Below, piece after piece: positions 55,906 to 64,000 of a stretch of 64,000 nucleotides of DNA (within the stretch, counting starts at the first letter, position 1; every line of letters begins with the position of its first letter). The notes beneath the pieces are model-generated. The model saw only the letters and a list, made by a program, of their open reading frames with translations, searched no databases and was not told the DNA's origin. The stretch comes from Odontocerum albicorne (Eukaryota; Arthropoda; Insecta; Trichoptera; Odontoceridae). The stretch covers positions 50,943,011-51,007,010 of the forward strand of contig OX463842.1 of NCBI GenBank assembly GCA_949825065.1. Reading direction: 5' to 3'. Position numbers and translations under genes: made by a program.

Positions 55906-56099
55906 AATAAGAGAACCTGACGCTTTTTTATTTCTTCCTATCCCAGTTAAGAAATGGTATGATGGTGTGTATATATAAAGGACACTAAAATGTCGTTTAT
56001 TTTGTAAATAAATGAAAAAATACGGAAAATTTGTTTGCAATATCGAATTTAAGAAGAATGATATATGTTGATGTGGGGAATTTTAAGCGTTCATATTTC

Positions 56100-56345
56100 T
56101 TATACACCTTACACAAGGGTGGGGGCTGAAAAACGTATACTGTCCACGTGGCTGGGCTCGCCCTATATGGGTCGGGTGTATCTTGACCGAAGGGATGTTA
56201 TTAGATGAGCTCAGACTTTTTGAAAGCTTCTTTCTTTAATGTATTCTCTGCAATTTATGTGTTTTTGAAGTGTTATTTAAATATATAATGTACATACAAT
56301 GTTGCTGTCAATAAACCTATATTTATTCATTTATTTATTTTTTAT
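56100..56345 (+). mobile_element. Retroposon 3' end (family R2), copy 2
   Basis: GGGTGGGGGCTGAAAAACGT...GGCTGGGCTCGCCCTATATG and the end GCTGTCAATAAACCTATATT TATTCATTTATTTATTT match the minus-strand copy at 36960-37200. Its tail is directly followed by the TA of mariner A copy 3. Confidence 0.75.
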
Positions 56346-56448
56346 TATACGAGGCATATCCAGAAAGTAAGTGTACTGAATTTTTGTAGGTTACAATTTT
56401 TTTTATTTAAACAAAAAAATTAGGTGGTTACCGTAGTACATATGTAAG

Positions 56449-57015
56449 CTATTTTTCGACATAGTCGCCATTCCTCTCAATGCAGGTGGTGAAGCGGGGT
56501 ATCAACTTTTTGATGCCTTCCTCGAAGTAGTTTCCCGCCAACCCCTCCGTCCACTTCTCCACCTCCTTATTTACCTCTTCGTCGGTTGAAAACCTTTTTC
56601 CACCCATGTGCAGCTTCAGGGAGGTAAAGATATAGTAATCTGAAGGTGCTAAGTCAGGGGAATGCGCGGGATGGTTCAGGACATCCCATTTAAACGACGC
56701 GAGCAGTTCCTTCGTGGCGTTGGCCGTGTGTGGTCTGGCATTATCGTGCAGCAGGCAGACTCCCTTTGTCAGCATGCCTCTCCTCTTGTTCTGAATCGCC
56801 CTCCGCAATTTTTGTAGGGTCTCACAGTATCTTGCAGAGTTGATGGTCTTCCCTTGAGGCATATATTCAATTAGAATTATGCTTTGACAGTCCCAAAACA
56901 CGGATGCTATGATTTTCTTGGCTGAAATTGTGGTTTTGAACTTTTTGGCGGAGGGTGAAGAGGTGTGACGTGACCGTTTTTTAACTCGCGACACCACTTG
57001 TACACACTCGTACAA
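56449..57015 (-). pseudogene. mariner A transposase, catalytic fragment (copy 3)
   Basis: The conserved part starts SAKKFKTTISAKKIIASVFW (just after the deletion junction) and includes HDNARPHTAN, HSPDLAPSDYYIF with D34D spacing, and the natural end NGDYVEK. This is the least damaged C-terminal part of the three copies. About 22 residues at its start are out-of-frame sequence from before the junction. The first catalytic Asp is absent. Confidence 0.9.
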
Positions 57016-57140
57016 TTCATAGCTTTATCACCATATCCAGTTTTTACCTCATTATAAACCTCAACCGGAGGTTTTCCCTTCCAAACGGGATAACGGATGA
57101 CGCCGCGTATTTCGCACTTGGCGGGAGATTGGATTGACAT
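56907..57140 (-). pseudogene. mariner A transposase, N-terminal fragment (copy 3)
   Basis: AKCEIRGVIRYPVWKGKPPV and SVYKWCRELKNGH identify the helix-turn-helix start, beginning MSIQSPAK. After KNGH the frame enters sequence beyond the deletion junction. It overlaps the catalytic fragment in another phase. Confidence 0.88.
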
Positions 57141-57305
57141 TTTTCACAAGACGTGTTGTCGCGTCGACACTTCTCAACATACTGACCTCGAACCGGTCTC
57201 GTTGTGGAGGGGAAGGGTCAGGCTACACGGAAGTGTAGCCAACATGTCGAAAATAAAATGCATCCGGTCGTGAGAGCCTCATTACACTTACTTTCTGGAT
57301 ACGCA

Positions 57306-57965
57306 TAATACATAGCTCAAAATACTTTATTGACAATTTAGAATAGAAAACAATCTCAAAATCAATTTCAAATTTATAACCTTATCTCGGTTGCGTGTTT
57401 AATATAATAAAACTTATTTAACAAAATAAAGGAGCTAAAATGAAGTAACTAAAAGCAAAGGTCGAATATGGCACCCGATAAGACATCGCGCTGTATAAAG
57501 TTTGTATTGACCAATAAATAGGGCAACAAATCATCCCTTATCTGACCCCGGCGCAATCTCGGCACCAACTTCAAGGGTCCCGCAACTAAGTACATAGATA
57601 GCACGCTCCATTTGTTAGAGGACACAATACAGTCCTCTTGCCATGTCAACTATTTGAGGTTTTCAATCAGCCGACTATATCTCACTGTGCTGGGAAAACT
57701 ATCGGATCATTTCACTCGGTGTGCTATTGGCAATTCTAACAAACCGACGGAAAGCTGATTAAAATTCAATCTTGCGTCTCCCAAAAATTTCTTATACGAA
57801 ATTAATTTAATCGAAAGTCAATAATTTAAAAAGGTTTGATGTTTTATAGATAAATGCGAATAATTGATATAAAAAAATTTAATTAACAATTAATTGAGGT
57901 ATATTTTATTCTTTGAAAATATTTCCGTTAATCTTATGAACCTTCTCATTAAAACGAACTCCATG
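57306..57965. other. Spacer; GC-enriched block 57460-57740 unidentified
   Basis: The 57460-57740 block is GC-richer than the flanks and carries a 66-codon minus frame (57449-57649) without a known motif. It may be the end of a retroelement. I do not assign a gene. Confidence 0.4.
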
Positions 57966-58035
57966 ATCACATTGGTAAGTCGCCTGTCTCTCGACCCGGC
58001 AGTAGTGGATTCGTATCCCGTTGGTACCCATCCAG
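57966..58035 (+). mobile_element. tRNA-like SINE head
   Basis: CACATTGGTAAGTCGCCTGT (A-box-like) and GTGGATTCGTATCCCG (B-box-like) have suitable spacing. No cloverleaf closes. Confidence 0.45.
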
Positions 58036-58099
58036 TTTATGATATAATATTATTGCAATTTTATTATCATTAATATTAATCAAGTTTCTAGATAGTAGT

Positions 58100-58740
58100 A
58101 AATTTTACTATAACTACAAGGCTGATATATGGTAGTTATACATATTGCCATATAAGTTCGCTTCTCCAGAGAGTGCAGAACAAAGCATTCAAGATATCTT
58201 TTAACACCCATCCCAGAACAAACCTTACCCGACTTCACGCCGAACAGCGAGAAGAAACCCTACAACACCACATCCTCGATTGGACCGTGAAGTTCTATAA
58301 AAGCCAACAAAATCACAGCAATCCTTTAGTCACTGCCCTGGGGGCTTACGAGAGTAAATCCGACCTACCCTTCCGTTATGAGCACAAGCTCCCGAAGCAT
58401 TATCTTTTGCCTGACTAGTCCACTTACAGTATTAGCTGGGACGACCAAGGTCTGAGTGAATGTGATGGAATACAAGTAGCCTGAACGAGTGGACTTGTTT
58501 TTGCTTAATAATTAGTGTAAGAATTGTTAGCATTATCTGTTGCCTGACTAGTCCACCTACAGTATTAGCTGGGACGACCAAGCTCTGAGTGAATGTGATG
58601 GAATACAAGTAGCCTGAACGAGTGGACTTGTTTTCGCTAAATAATTAGTGTAAGAATTGTTATCTAGTTATAAGTAGTATGTAGGTGTTAATTATTTCTA
58701 AGATCTCATATATTAAGATTGAATAAATAAAATAAAATGA
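58100..58740 (+). mobile_element. Jockey-like LINE 3' end with duplicated 3' UTR
   Basis: The C-terminal coding part (58150-58418) is followed by a 133-bp tandem duplication of the 3' region: 58396-58528 and 58529-58661, each containing GCCTGACTAGTCCAC and TATTAGCTGGGACGACCAAG. The end is AATAAATAAAATAAAATGA near 58722-58740. 5'-truncated. Confidence 0.82.
58173..58418 (+). pseudogene. Jockey-like reverse transcriptase, C-terminal 81 residues
   Basis: The frame starts MQNKAFKISFNTHPRTNLTR and includes LHAEQREETLQHHILDWTVK and FYKSQQNHSNPLVTALGAYE. It corresponds to the QNKALRxxTxAPRYxRNxxLH ... FxxxxNPLVxALGxY end of Jockey-clade polymerases and ends naturally at PKHYLLPD. Only the last part is left. 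Confidence 0.8.
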
Positions 58741-58910
58741 TATGTAGGAAAATAAGATTAAGTAAGTTCATGAATTATAACATATAATTAAGATAAGTTA
58801 AGTAATAAATGTGTATATAGGTATAGCCTTGACAAATGTTTGTACACTAATTTACTTTGTTTAATAAAAAAAAAACACGAATTGACACTAAATTTTGTCT
58901 CTTTTTTCTT
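58662..58910. other. AT-rich spacer
   Basis: Nothing recognised beyond the LINE tail. Confidence 0.4.
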
Positions 58911-58911
58911 C

Positions 58912-59048
58912 AGTTCTATAAAGCAATGTATCCATTGTGTCATTTGAATATGTGTCTGACCGACGTTATTTCGGAGGGAAGTAGAATTTTGATGTATGTC
59001 GATCTATTTTTCTTCGAATACGTTGATTATTTCGAATCGATCAAATAA
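58912..59048 (+). other. Weak candidate terminal exon
   Basis: A good polypyrimidine tract and acceptor (TTTTTTCTTCAG, ending about 58911) precede 44 open codons with the sequence MYPLCHLNMCLTDVISEGSR near the start and DYFESIK* at the end. No family is recognised. Acceptor-like strings are common in AT-rich DNA, so chance is likely. Confidence 0.2.
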
Positions 59049-59406
59049 GTTGGGGGTGTAATGACAGGAATTTTGCTATTGCTGGTCCAGTGGTATCGAA
59101 TAGTCTGTGTCAATTAGATAAATGTGACGTCTAAAGCTTAGGAAGCACTTGAAAAAACAATCTTTCTTTAGAACCCTTATCAAAATTTGTATTATATATG
59201 AACACAATACTCCACCTAAATCCGAACGTGTTTCTGTCGCATATCGGTAGTTCCACAAAGGTTTCTTTGTATTTCGTCATTTCTTAGTAACTTTTTTGTA
59301 GTTTTCTTACCAAATATGTTTTCTAAACATATTCAGACGTGGAAAAGTGCCCAATGTAATGACCGCACCTACCCCCTTCTTATCCCTACACCAAAAAAAA
59401 ATTGTA

Positions 59407-59946
59407 AAGGGTCTTTCAAATTTTTAATTCTTGAATAAAACACACAATTTGCTTTTTTTTTTTTTCAAAAAACTTTTTATTGGTGATTGATGTATAATGT
59501 ATGAAATTTAAACACTAAAACAATATCTGCCAAATGTCCACCTCTTGCAGCCCTACAGATGTCCACTCTTTTGTCAAAGTTTTCGATAACATTTTGGCAT
59601 AATTGTGGTTCTAACTCACCAATAACGCGAATAATTTCGTCCTTCAGCTCAGGAATTGTTTGGAGGTCATTCTTATAGATTTGGTTTCTCACGTAACCCC
59701 AGAGAAAATAGTCTAACGGTGACATATCTCATGACCTTGGTGGCCAATTAACATCACCGTTTCCGGAGACTACAATACATAAAATAATTCAACAATTGGA
59801 ACGCGTTGTTGCATTGTATACGACTCCATTTTTATAAATGTCATACATTACACTTCTCAAATGTCACAAGAGTCCCAGACAAGCTCGCGACACCATATGT
59901 GTATTATTCAATAATTAAAAAAAACCACTCAATTTCAAAGACCCTT
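59407..59946 (-). mobile_element. IS630/mariner-superfamily element D (deleted)
   Basis: The inverted ends AAGGGTCTTTCAAATTTTTA and AATTTCAAAGACCCTT are flanked by TA (59405-59406 and 59947-59948), the superfamily target duplication. At 540 bp it retains only the transposase C-terminus and has lost the rest. Confidence 0.85.
59477..59725 (-). pseudogene. IS630/mariner-type transposase, C-terminal fragment
   Basis: It begins MSPLDYFLWGYVRNQIYKND, the block of the third catalytic acid (SPLDYFLWGYV). It goes on with IPELKDEIIRVIGELEPQLC and the end FDKRVDICRAARGGHLADIV, a common C-terminus of this transposase group in insects. The first two catalytic acids and the DNA-binding domain are absent. 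The stop is natural. Confidence 0.88.
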
Positions 59947-59964
59947 TATCATCATTTAATTATT

Positions 59965-60062
59965 ATTGCAATGCAGTTTCAGTCTGGTTTTCACTAAAGG
60001 CCTTCTTAAGTTATTTTTAGTTGGTAGAAAGATATTGCCACATTACAATAAACCCACCAGGT
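59965..60062 (+). mobile_element. SINE family S2 fragment
   Basis: GCAGTTTCAGTCTGGTTTTC...TTAGTTGGTAGAAAGATATT GCCACAT parallels the S2 body at 54885-54960. The head is missing. Confidence 0.55.
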
Positions 60063-60829
60063 TATATTGTGTACAATCAAAGTGTAAATAATTATAATTT
60101 AAATAATATTTTGAGTATGTACTACTTTTGTAACAGTTTTTAATCGTTAATATTATATATGACCGTAAATTTGATAAAATAAAAGTAAAAAAAAACGTTA
60201 TACTCGTATTATAAAAAATATGTTCTCTTAATTTCAATGCTATTCGTTAAATATGTCTAAGTTTTTTAAAAGTAATATGAAGAGATTTGCATCCCTTAAA
60301 AATAAATATTTATTTTAATGGTATCGAAGTTTTTTTTTTAAACTTCGTCAAAATGTATTGATCTGTAGAAACATTGAAATGATAAATGTATTTTTTTTTG
60401 TATTTCCATTTGAATGGTTTCCTTTAATGTTTGATAAGGGATGACTGGTGTTTGCTTTCCGGAACAAACGACTTAATGACCGATCGTGTTGAATGGAATA
60501 ATTTGAATACAGTGTCGTATCTTTGGTTGAAATAGGAAGAAAATTCGAAGTTTTTAAAAAAAAATCACTGTTTCTGTTGCTAACTATACTGGTTACTCTT
60601 TCAATAATATAAATTCATGATTTTTAATCAAAACATCAAAGATAAAAAAAATATTTAGCTTATCGTGTAAGAATTCCTTTTGTGAATAATACGTAAGTAA
60701 TAAAAAAAGCTTTAAGTATGTATCAACTTTTAATAATGCATATATCAATTTGTTATTATTTTTTCTACTGTTTAGTTACTTTAATGCTGAGGAAGGTGAT
60801 CCATCCTGAAACTGCTGTATGCCGTGTAC
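60063..60829. other. AT-rich spacer
   Basis: Nothing recognised. Confidence 0.4.
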
Positions 60830-61011
60830 ATTCTTTATTTATTTTTTCAAAACAGGCTTAGCCCAATTACTTTGAAAAATACAAGACATATTAAAAAAGA
60901 AGAAAAATTACATAGAAAAAAATAAAAAATTATATAAAAAAATAAATAATGTATATGCATACACACGAGTATGTACACACAAACATACGATACACATATA
61001 TTCACAGTCAC

Positions 61012-61350
61012 TTAAGTACGTTGATGAGTGCTTTCTAACGCACTCAATCTAAGAAGAAAATTTACTTTTGCTTTTGGTAATGTGATATGAAATATGTCAA
61101 TATCCGAAGCAGTCCCGTTCAGAAGAGTTAAGACCCTTCCAACAGGCATAGCGGCTGGAAGACCCGTTCTTGCGTATGTTATTGAGAACAGTTCTTGCCG
61201 GCGCAGTCTAGTGTAATTGTTAGGAACATTTAACGCTAATCTTTGTAGTAATGCTGGACAGCTCACAACTCCTCGAACGAGTTTGACAACGTATACCAGG
61301 AGACGCAGATCTCTTCTTACGCTCAAGGAGTTATACCCAAGCATGCCCAT
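61012..61350 (-). pseudogene. Jockey-like reverse transcriptase, final 112 residues
   Basis: LGYNSLSVRRDLRLLVYVVK, LVRGVVSCPALLQRLALNVP and YTRLRRQELFSI match the last part of Jockey-clade polymerases (LGxxSLxxRRxxxxxxFxxKLxxGxIxxPxLL). The end LESTHQRT is followed by a natural stop. A shift separates it from the preceding fragment. Confidence 0.83.
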
Positions 61351-61394
61351 CAGAAACTGAGTAGGATAAATCTATGGATAGATACTGAACTCTC

Positions 61395-61712
61395 TCATAT
61401 AGCGATATCGTAGATATTTTTTTTTACTTTCTCCACCATGAGTGAGCTATGCGACCCCACCGGTCTCCAAATGCAAGCATTGCTTTCTAGTTGGCTACGG
61501 ATCAACGAATTAAACAACGTTTTGAGCACCAATTGGTTTTTAAACGACTTAGAGATTCTCATTACAAATCCTAGAATTTTATAAGCTGAGTTGCACATAA
61601 TTTCTATGTGAGGACCAAACGCGAGATTGCTGTGGAACAAGACAACCAGATCTTTAATATTATCTGTGCGGGGTATAGATATAGATTCTAGTGTATATGT
61701 ATGGAATTTCAA
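61395..61712 (-). pseudogene. Jockey-like reverse transcriptase, middle fragment
   Basis: IKDLVVLFHSNLAFGPHIEI, YKILGFVMRISKSF and LFNSLIRSQLESNACIWRPV match the DLGVxFDSxLxFxxHI ... LGFVxRxxxxF ... LVRSxLEYxxxIW stretch of Jockey-clade polymerases after the catalytic core. The frame then runs out at KKNIYDIAI where the shift occurs. Confidence 0.85.
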
Positions 61713-61720
61713 GATGTGTG

Positions 61721-62332
61721 ACTCTTCTCTAGTCTTCCTGTCATTTCATTACCTTCAATGTCTGTGGCTATGCCAGACCGGTAGCAATCTTTGCCTGGTC
61801 GCTCCTATGTAGACATGATCTTTCTCTGCTCTTGCGACCCTTCTCATTGTTAGTGACCACGAGTATTCCATGTCCTCTATACACGAAATATTATCAAAGA
61901 ACTGAAGATTACATTGATTATGTAATTTTGATAGATTCTTTGTCTATTCGTTATATTATTGTCTTCGACCTGTGGGTTTCGGGTTCAATTCCTCTTTAAT
62001 ATTAAATTGGATAGATTAGTACTAAAAAATTGGATATAATCTGGTTAAAAGAGTTCGTCTCGTAAGAATACTCGCACGCAATGAGCGGTAGTGTTGCCAA
62101 CACATTCAATGACGAACCTAAACAAACGAAGGTTCGATTACTGGATTCGAACAAAATATTTCTACGCTCTTTAATATGTCCAAAACACTGATTCGAATAA
62201 ATTGAGGGGTGCCATATGGAAAAAAATAGATCGCTGAGATGGTGTATTTTTCTAATAAAGATGCGTCGTTCCACCCATGAAAAACCCAACTTGTCTCAAA
62301 TACCAAATCTTACAAAAATTATATCCTTGATC
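61721..62332. other. Spacer with scattered tRNA-like boxes
   Basis: GTTTCGGGTTCAATTCCTC at 61976-61994 is a good B box but has no convincing A box. Nothing else recognised. Confidence 0.4.
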
Positions 62333-62962
62333 TTAACTTTTCCCTTTCTGTGCTTAAAAAATCCGCACGTTCCGGTGCCGTGTATTCAATACACATCAAT
62401 ACACATGTAAAAATGAGCGATTTAAAATCGGAAAAATTAGAATATTCATAGTCAATCGCCTAAATTAATTAAATTTAAAGTCAAAAGTGATAATAACTGA
62501 AGTTTAATTACTGAAAACATGAAAAAAAAAAAACATCGGCCGACGTTCACAAAATGGGCGATGCGACCACATCAAATGGCTGCCCGAAAACTACTGAACG
62601 AGAGAAGCGAGTGAACTGAGATTCTATGTCTTGCGTTCCCATATACCGAAGTAGAGTAAAAGTGCGACGTAAATAGCGTATCTTCCTCACCCATAGCATT
62701 TTTTTAGAATGAATATACCTACGTCACACACTGGCACACGTTTGATTGTATTGGTGAATTTATTCCCGATTTTCACAAAATATTTCTGATGTGGCCGATA
62801 TGTGCTAATTATTATTAATATTATTATTTTTTCATTCAATGCGTAAATGTATTACGGAGGAATACATAAAATCTGAACCAAGTGTTTATTATATTTATAG
62901 AAATATTAAAGTTTTTAGAAGCAATGTGTACTAGTTACACATCACAGCGAAGGAAGGGTTAA
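62333..62962 (+). mobile_element. TTAA MITE family 1, copy E
   Basis: Starts TTAACTTTTCCCTTTCTGTG; ends CACAGCGAAGGAAGGGTTAA. TTAA is intact on both sides. The palindrome is centred at 62387. This is the longest copy, at 630 bp. Confidence 0.9.
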
Positions 62963-63299
62963 TATGAAATTTACTCTATTTTATCGAGAACAACAACATC
63001 GTGATGTAATTTATACACACTTCAGTTCTTGATAATTCCCCTGATAATGATACAGCAAGTGTTGAATGCATTTTGATTTGCAATGAATAAATTGGATTCA
63101 AACAATGTAACCGTGTTTTCATTTTACTCGTTTATTAGTCTTGTCAATGCCTTATTGAAGACTGTCGTATCATATGTATGTTATTGAATAATTATAATAA
63201 TAATAATGTTATTGAATAATGCTCAAGTGCTCCCTTTGTAAAATCATATAAAATCTGGTTTAACAATCCAATATAATGCCGCTGAATAAAACAATAATC
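62963..63299. other. AT-rich spacer
   Basis: Nothing recognised. Confidence 0.4.
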
Positions 63300-63525
63300 A
63301 ATCACAAGGTAACGCTGATGTAGCGCTGCATGGGTGCAACCGAATCTAGCGGCGGAGGGTCGGGTCCCCATCAATTCCGTCCAAGTGCCCGTTATTTATC
63401 GTGCCGTTACAGTGCCCATGACGTGGAGGGATTTTTGTATCAAGTGGAAATTTTGGAAATCGGGCGGCGAGGAGCGTCGAGCTCATAAATAACCGCACTT
63501 AGAGCCCGAACCCACTTCAATGGGT
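63300..63525. other. GC-enriched block, identity unknown
   Basis: About 220 bp with CTAGCGGCGGAGGGTCGGGT, GTCCAAGTGCCCGTTATTTA and GGGCGGCGAGGAGCGTCGAG, unlike the AT-rich flanks. No transposon ends or coding motif. It precedes the candidate exon by about 250 bp, so it could be a promoter, exon or conserved element of a host gene. Confidence 0.4.
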
Positions 63526-63777
63526 AAAGAAATAATTTTCAGTACTGAAAAAACGTTATTGATGCCATTTTTAACTTGCGTAAAAATATAAATTGCCAAT
63601 TGTCCAAGTCAGAAGAGTAAATCGATTTTAAGTATTGTACTTAAAGGCCATGAAATGTGTATTTTGTAAAGAGTTCATTAAAAATAAAATGAGATTAAAA
63701 TATTGAAAAATTCATTGGAATTTATGGGAAATTTTATCGCCTTGATACCTCTAAAATAAAGCAATATTTTCTTTCAG

Positions 63778-63927
63778 AAACATGCAACTGTCCGTCGTCG
63801 ACCCACACTGTATCTGGGAAAGATTAGGCGGTGATACGTACACTAATAAGAAAATTGGATTTAGTCACACTTTGAAGAAAAGGCTTTCTTGGAGTGGAAA
63901 AAGTATAACGGTGTCACCGCAATTCCC
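63778..63927 (+). CDS. Candidate host-gene first coding exon
   Basis: The acceptor ATTTTCTTTCAG ends at 63777. Four bases later ATG (63782) opens 48 complete codons up to a donor-like CCC|GTAAGG at 63928. If unspliced the frame stops at 63929-63931 after 49 codons. The peptide starts MQLSVVDPHCIWERLGGDTY and includes FSHTLKKRLSWSGKSI. Its composition is unlike the AT-driven random frames, and the sequence after it stays GC-richer to the window edge. I recognise no family or domain. Exon phase at the donor would be 2. The rest of the gene would lie beyond 64000. Confidence 0.4.
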
Positions 63928-64000
63928 GTAAGGAGTTGAGTGCCTCCGTCGGGCATACCCTTTACGCCTTGGCGATTGCCTGAAATACCCGCCTGAAGTA

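Larger units (their letters stand above)
56350..57305 (-). mobile_element. mariner family A, copy 3 (internally deleted)
   Basis: The left end CGAGGCATATCCAGAAAGTA and the right end ACTTACTTTCTGGATACGCA are inverted. Size and internal junction are the same as in the other two copies. It inserted exactly at the tail of the R2 retroposon copy. Confidence 0.92.
60830..61720 (-). mobile_element. Jockey-like LINE 3' end
   Basis: Two minus-strand frames (61395-61712 and 61012-61350) give consecutive parts of a Jockey-type polymerase C-terminus. The 3' UTR runs to GCCTGTTTTGAAAAAATAAA TAAAG near 60850-60830, an A-rich tail. 5'-truncated near 61720. Confidence 0.85.

Overview
The window reads as repeat-dominated, AT-rich intergenic or intronic DNA from an animal genome, almost certainly an insect. 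The evidence is the mixture of elements: mariner-family DNA transposons, RTE-like and Jockey-like LINE 3' ends, Penelope-like elements with a GIY-YIG endonuclease, TTAA-flanked MITEs, tRNA-derived SINE fragments, a Helitron helicase scrap and several complex satellites. I saw no bacterial operon, ribosome binding site, rRNA gene, intact tRNA gene or CRISPR array. The insect order cannot be fixed from sequence alone.

Layout. 1-9.3 kb: unrecognised AT-rich DNA, a TTAA MITE, short LINE tails, a palindromic MITE and a 600-bp almost pure A/T tract. 9.3-11.4 kb: a head-to-head Penelope-like pair beside an internally deleted mariner (family A). 13.2-19.9 kb: a hAT-like MITE, mariner family B, a LINE tail and mariner family C. 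20.2-24.6 kb: a 73-bp satellite, a second Penelope-like pair, a TTAA MITE, mariner A copy 2 and a possible solo LTR. 25-35.3 kb: MITEs, LINE tails, a 122-bp satellite, Helitron and GIY-YIG fragments, and a LINE copy with a clear target duplication. 36.4-45.4 kb: decayed transposase and LINE remnants around a very uniform 53-bp satellite of 28 units. 45.9-50.2 kb: a fold-back mariner (family C) carrying a nearly complete RTE-like retrotransposon with a 9-bp target duplication; this holds the only long coding sequence here. 50.2-64 kb: minisatellites, MITE copies, mariner A copy 3, Jockey-like tails and another IS630/mariner relative.

Host coding content is very small. The best candidate is a short exon-like stretch at the right edge (63778-63927) with an acceptor, an ATG, 48 open codons and a donor-like GTAAGG. 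A weaker one lies at 58912-59048.

The elements relate to one another in informative ways. Three mariner A copies share one deletion junction. Two TTAA MITE families with unrelated bodies share a subterminal module, including a small palindrome whose centre sits exactly 55 bases from the TTAA edge although its arms differ. The Penelope-like arms keep a hammerhead-ribozyme-like core. The 53-bp satellite's core motif also occurs singly in the 700 bp upstream of the array.
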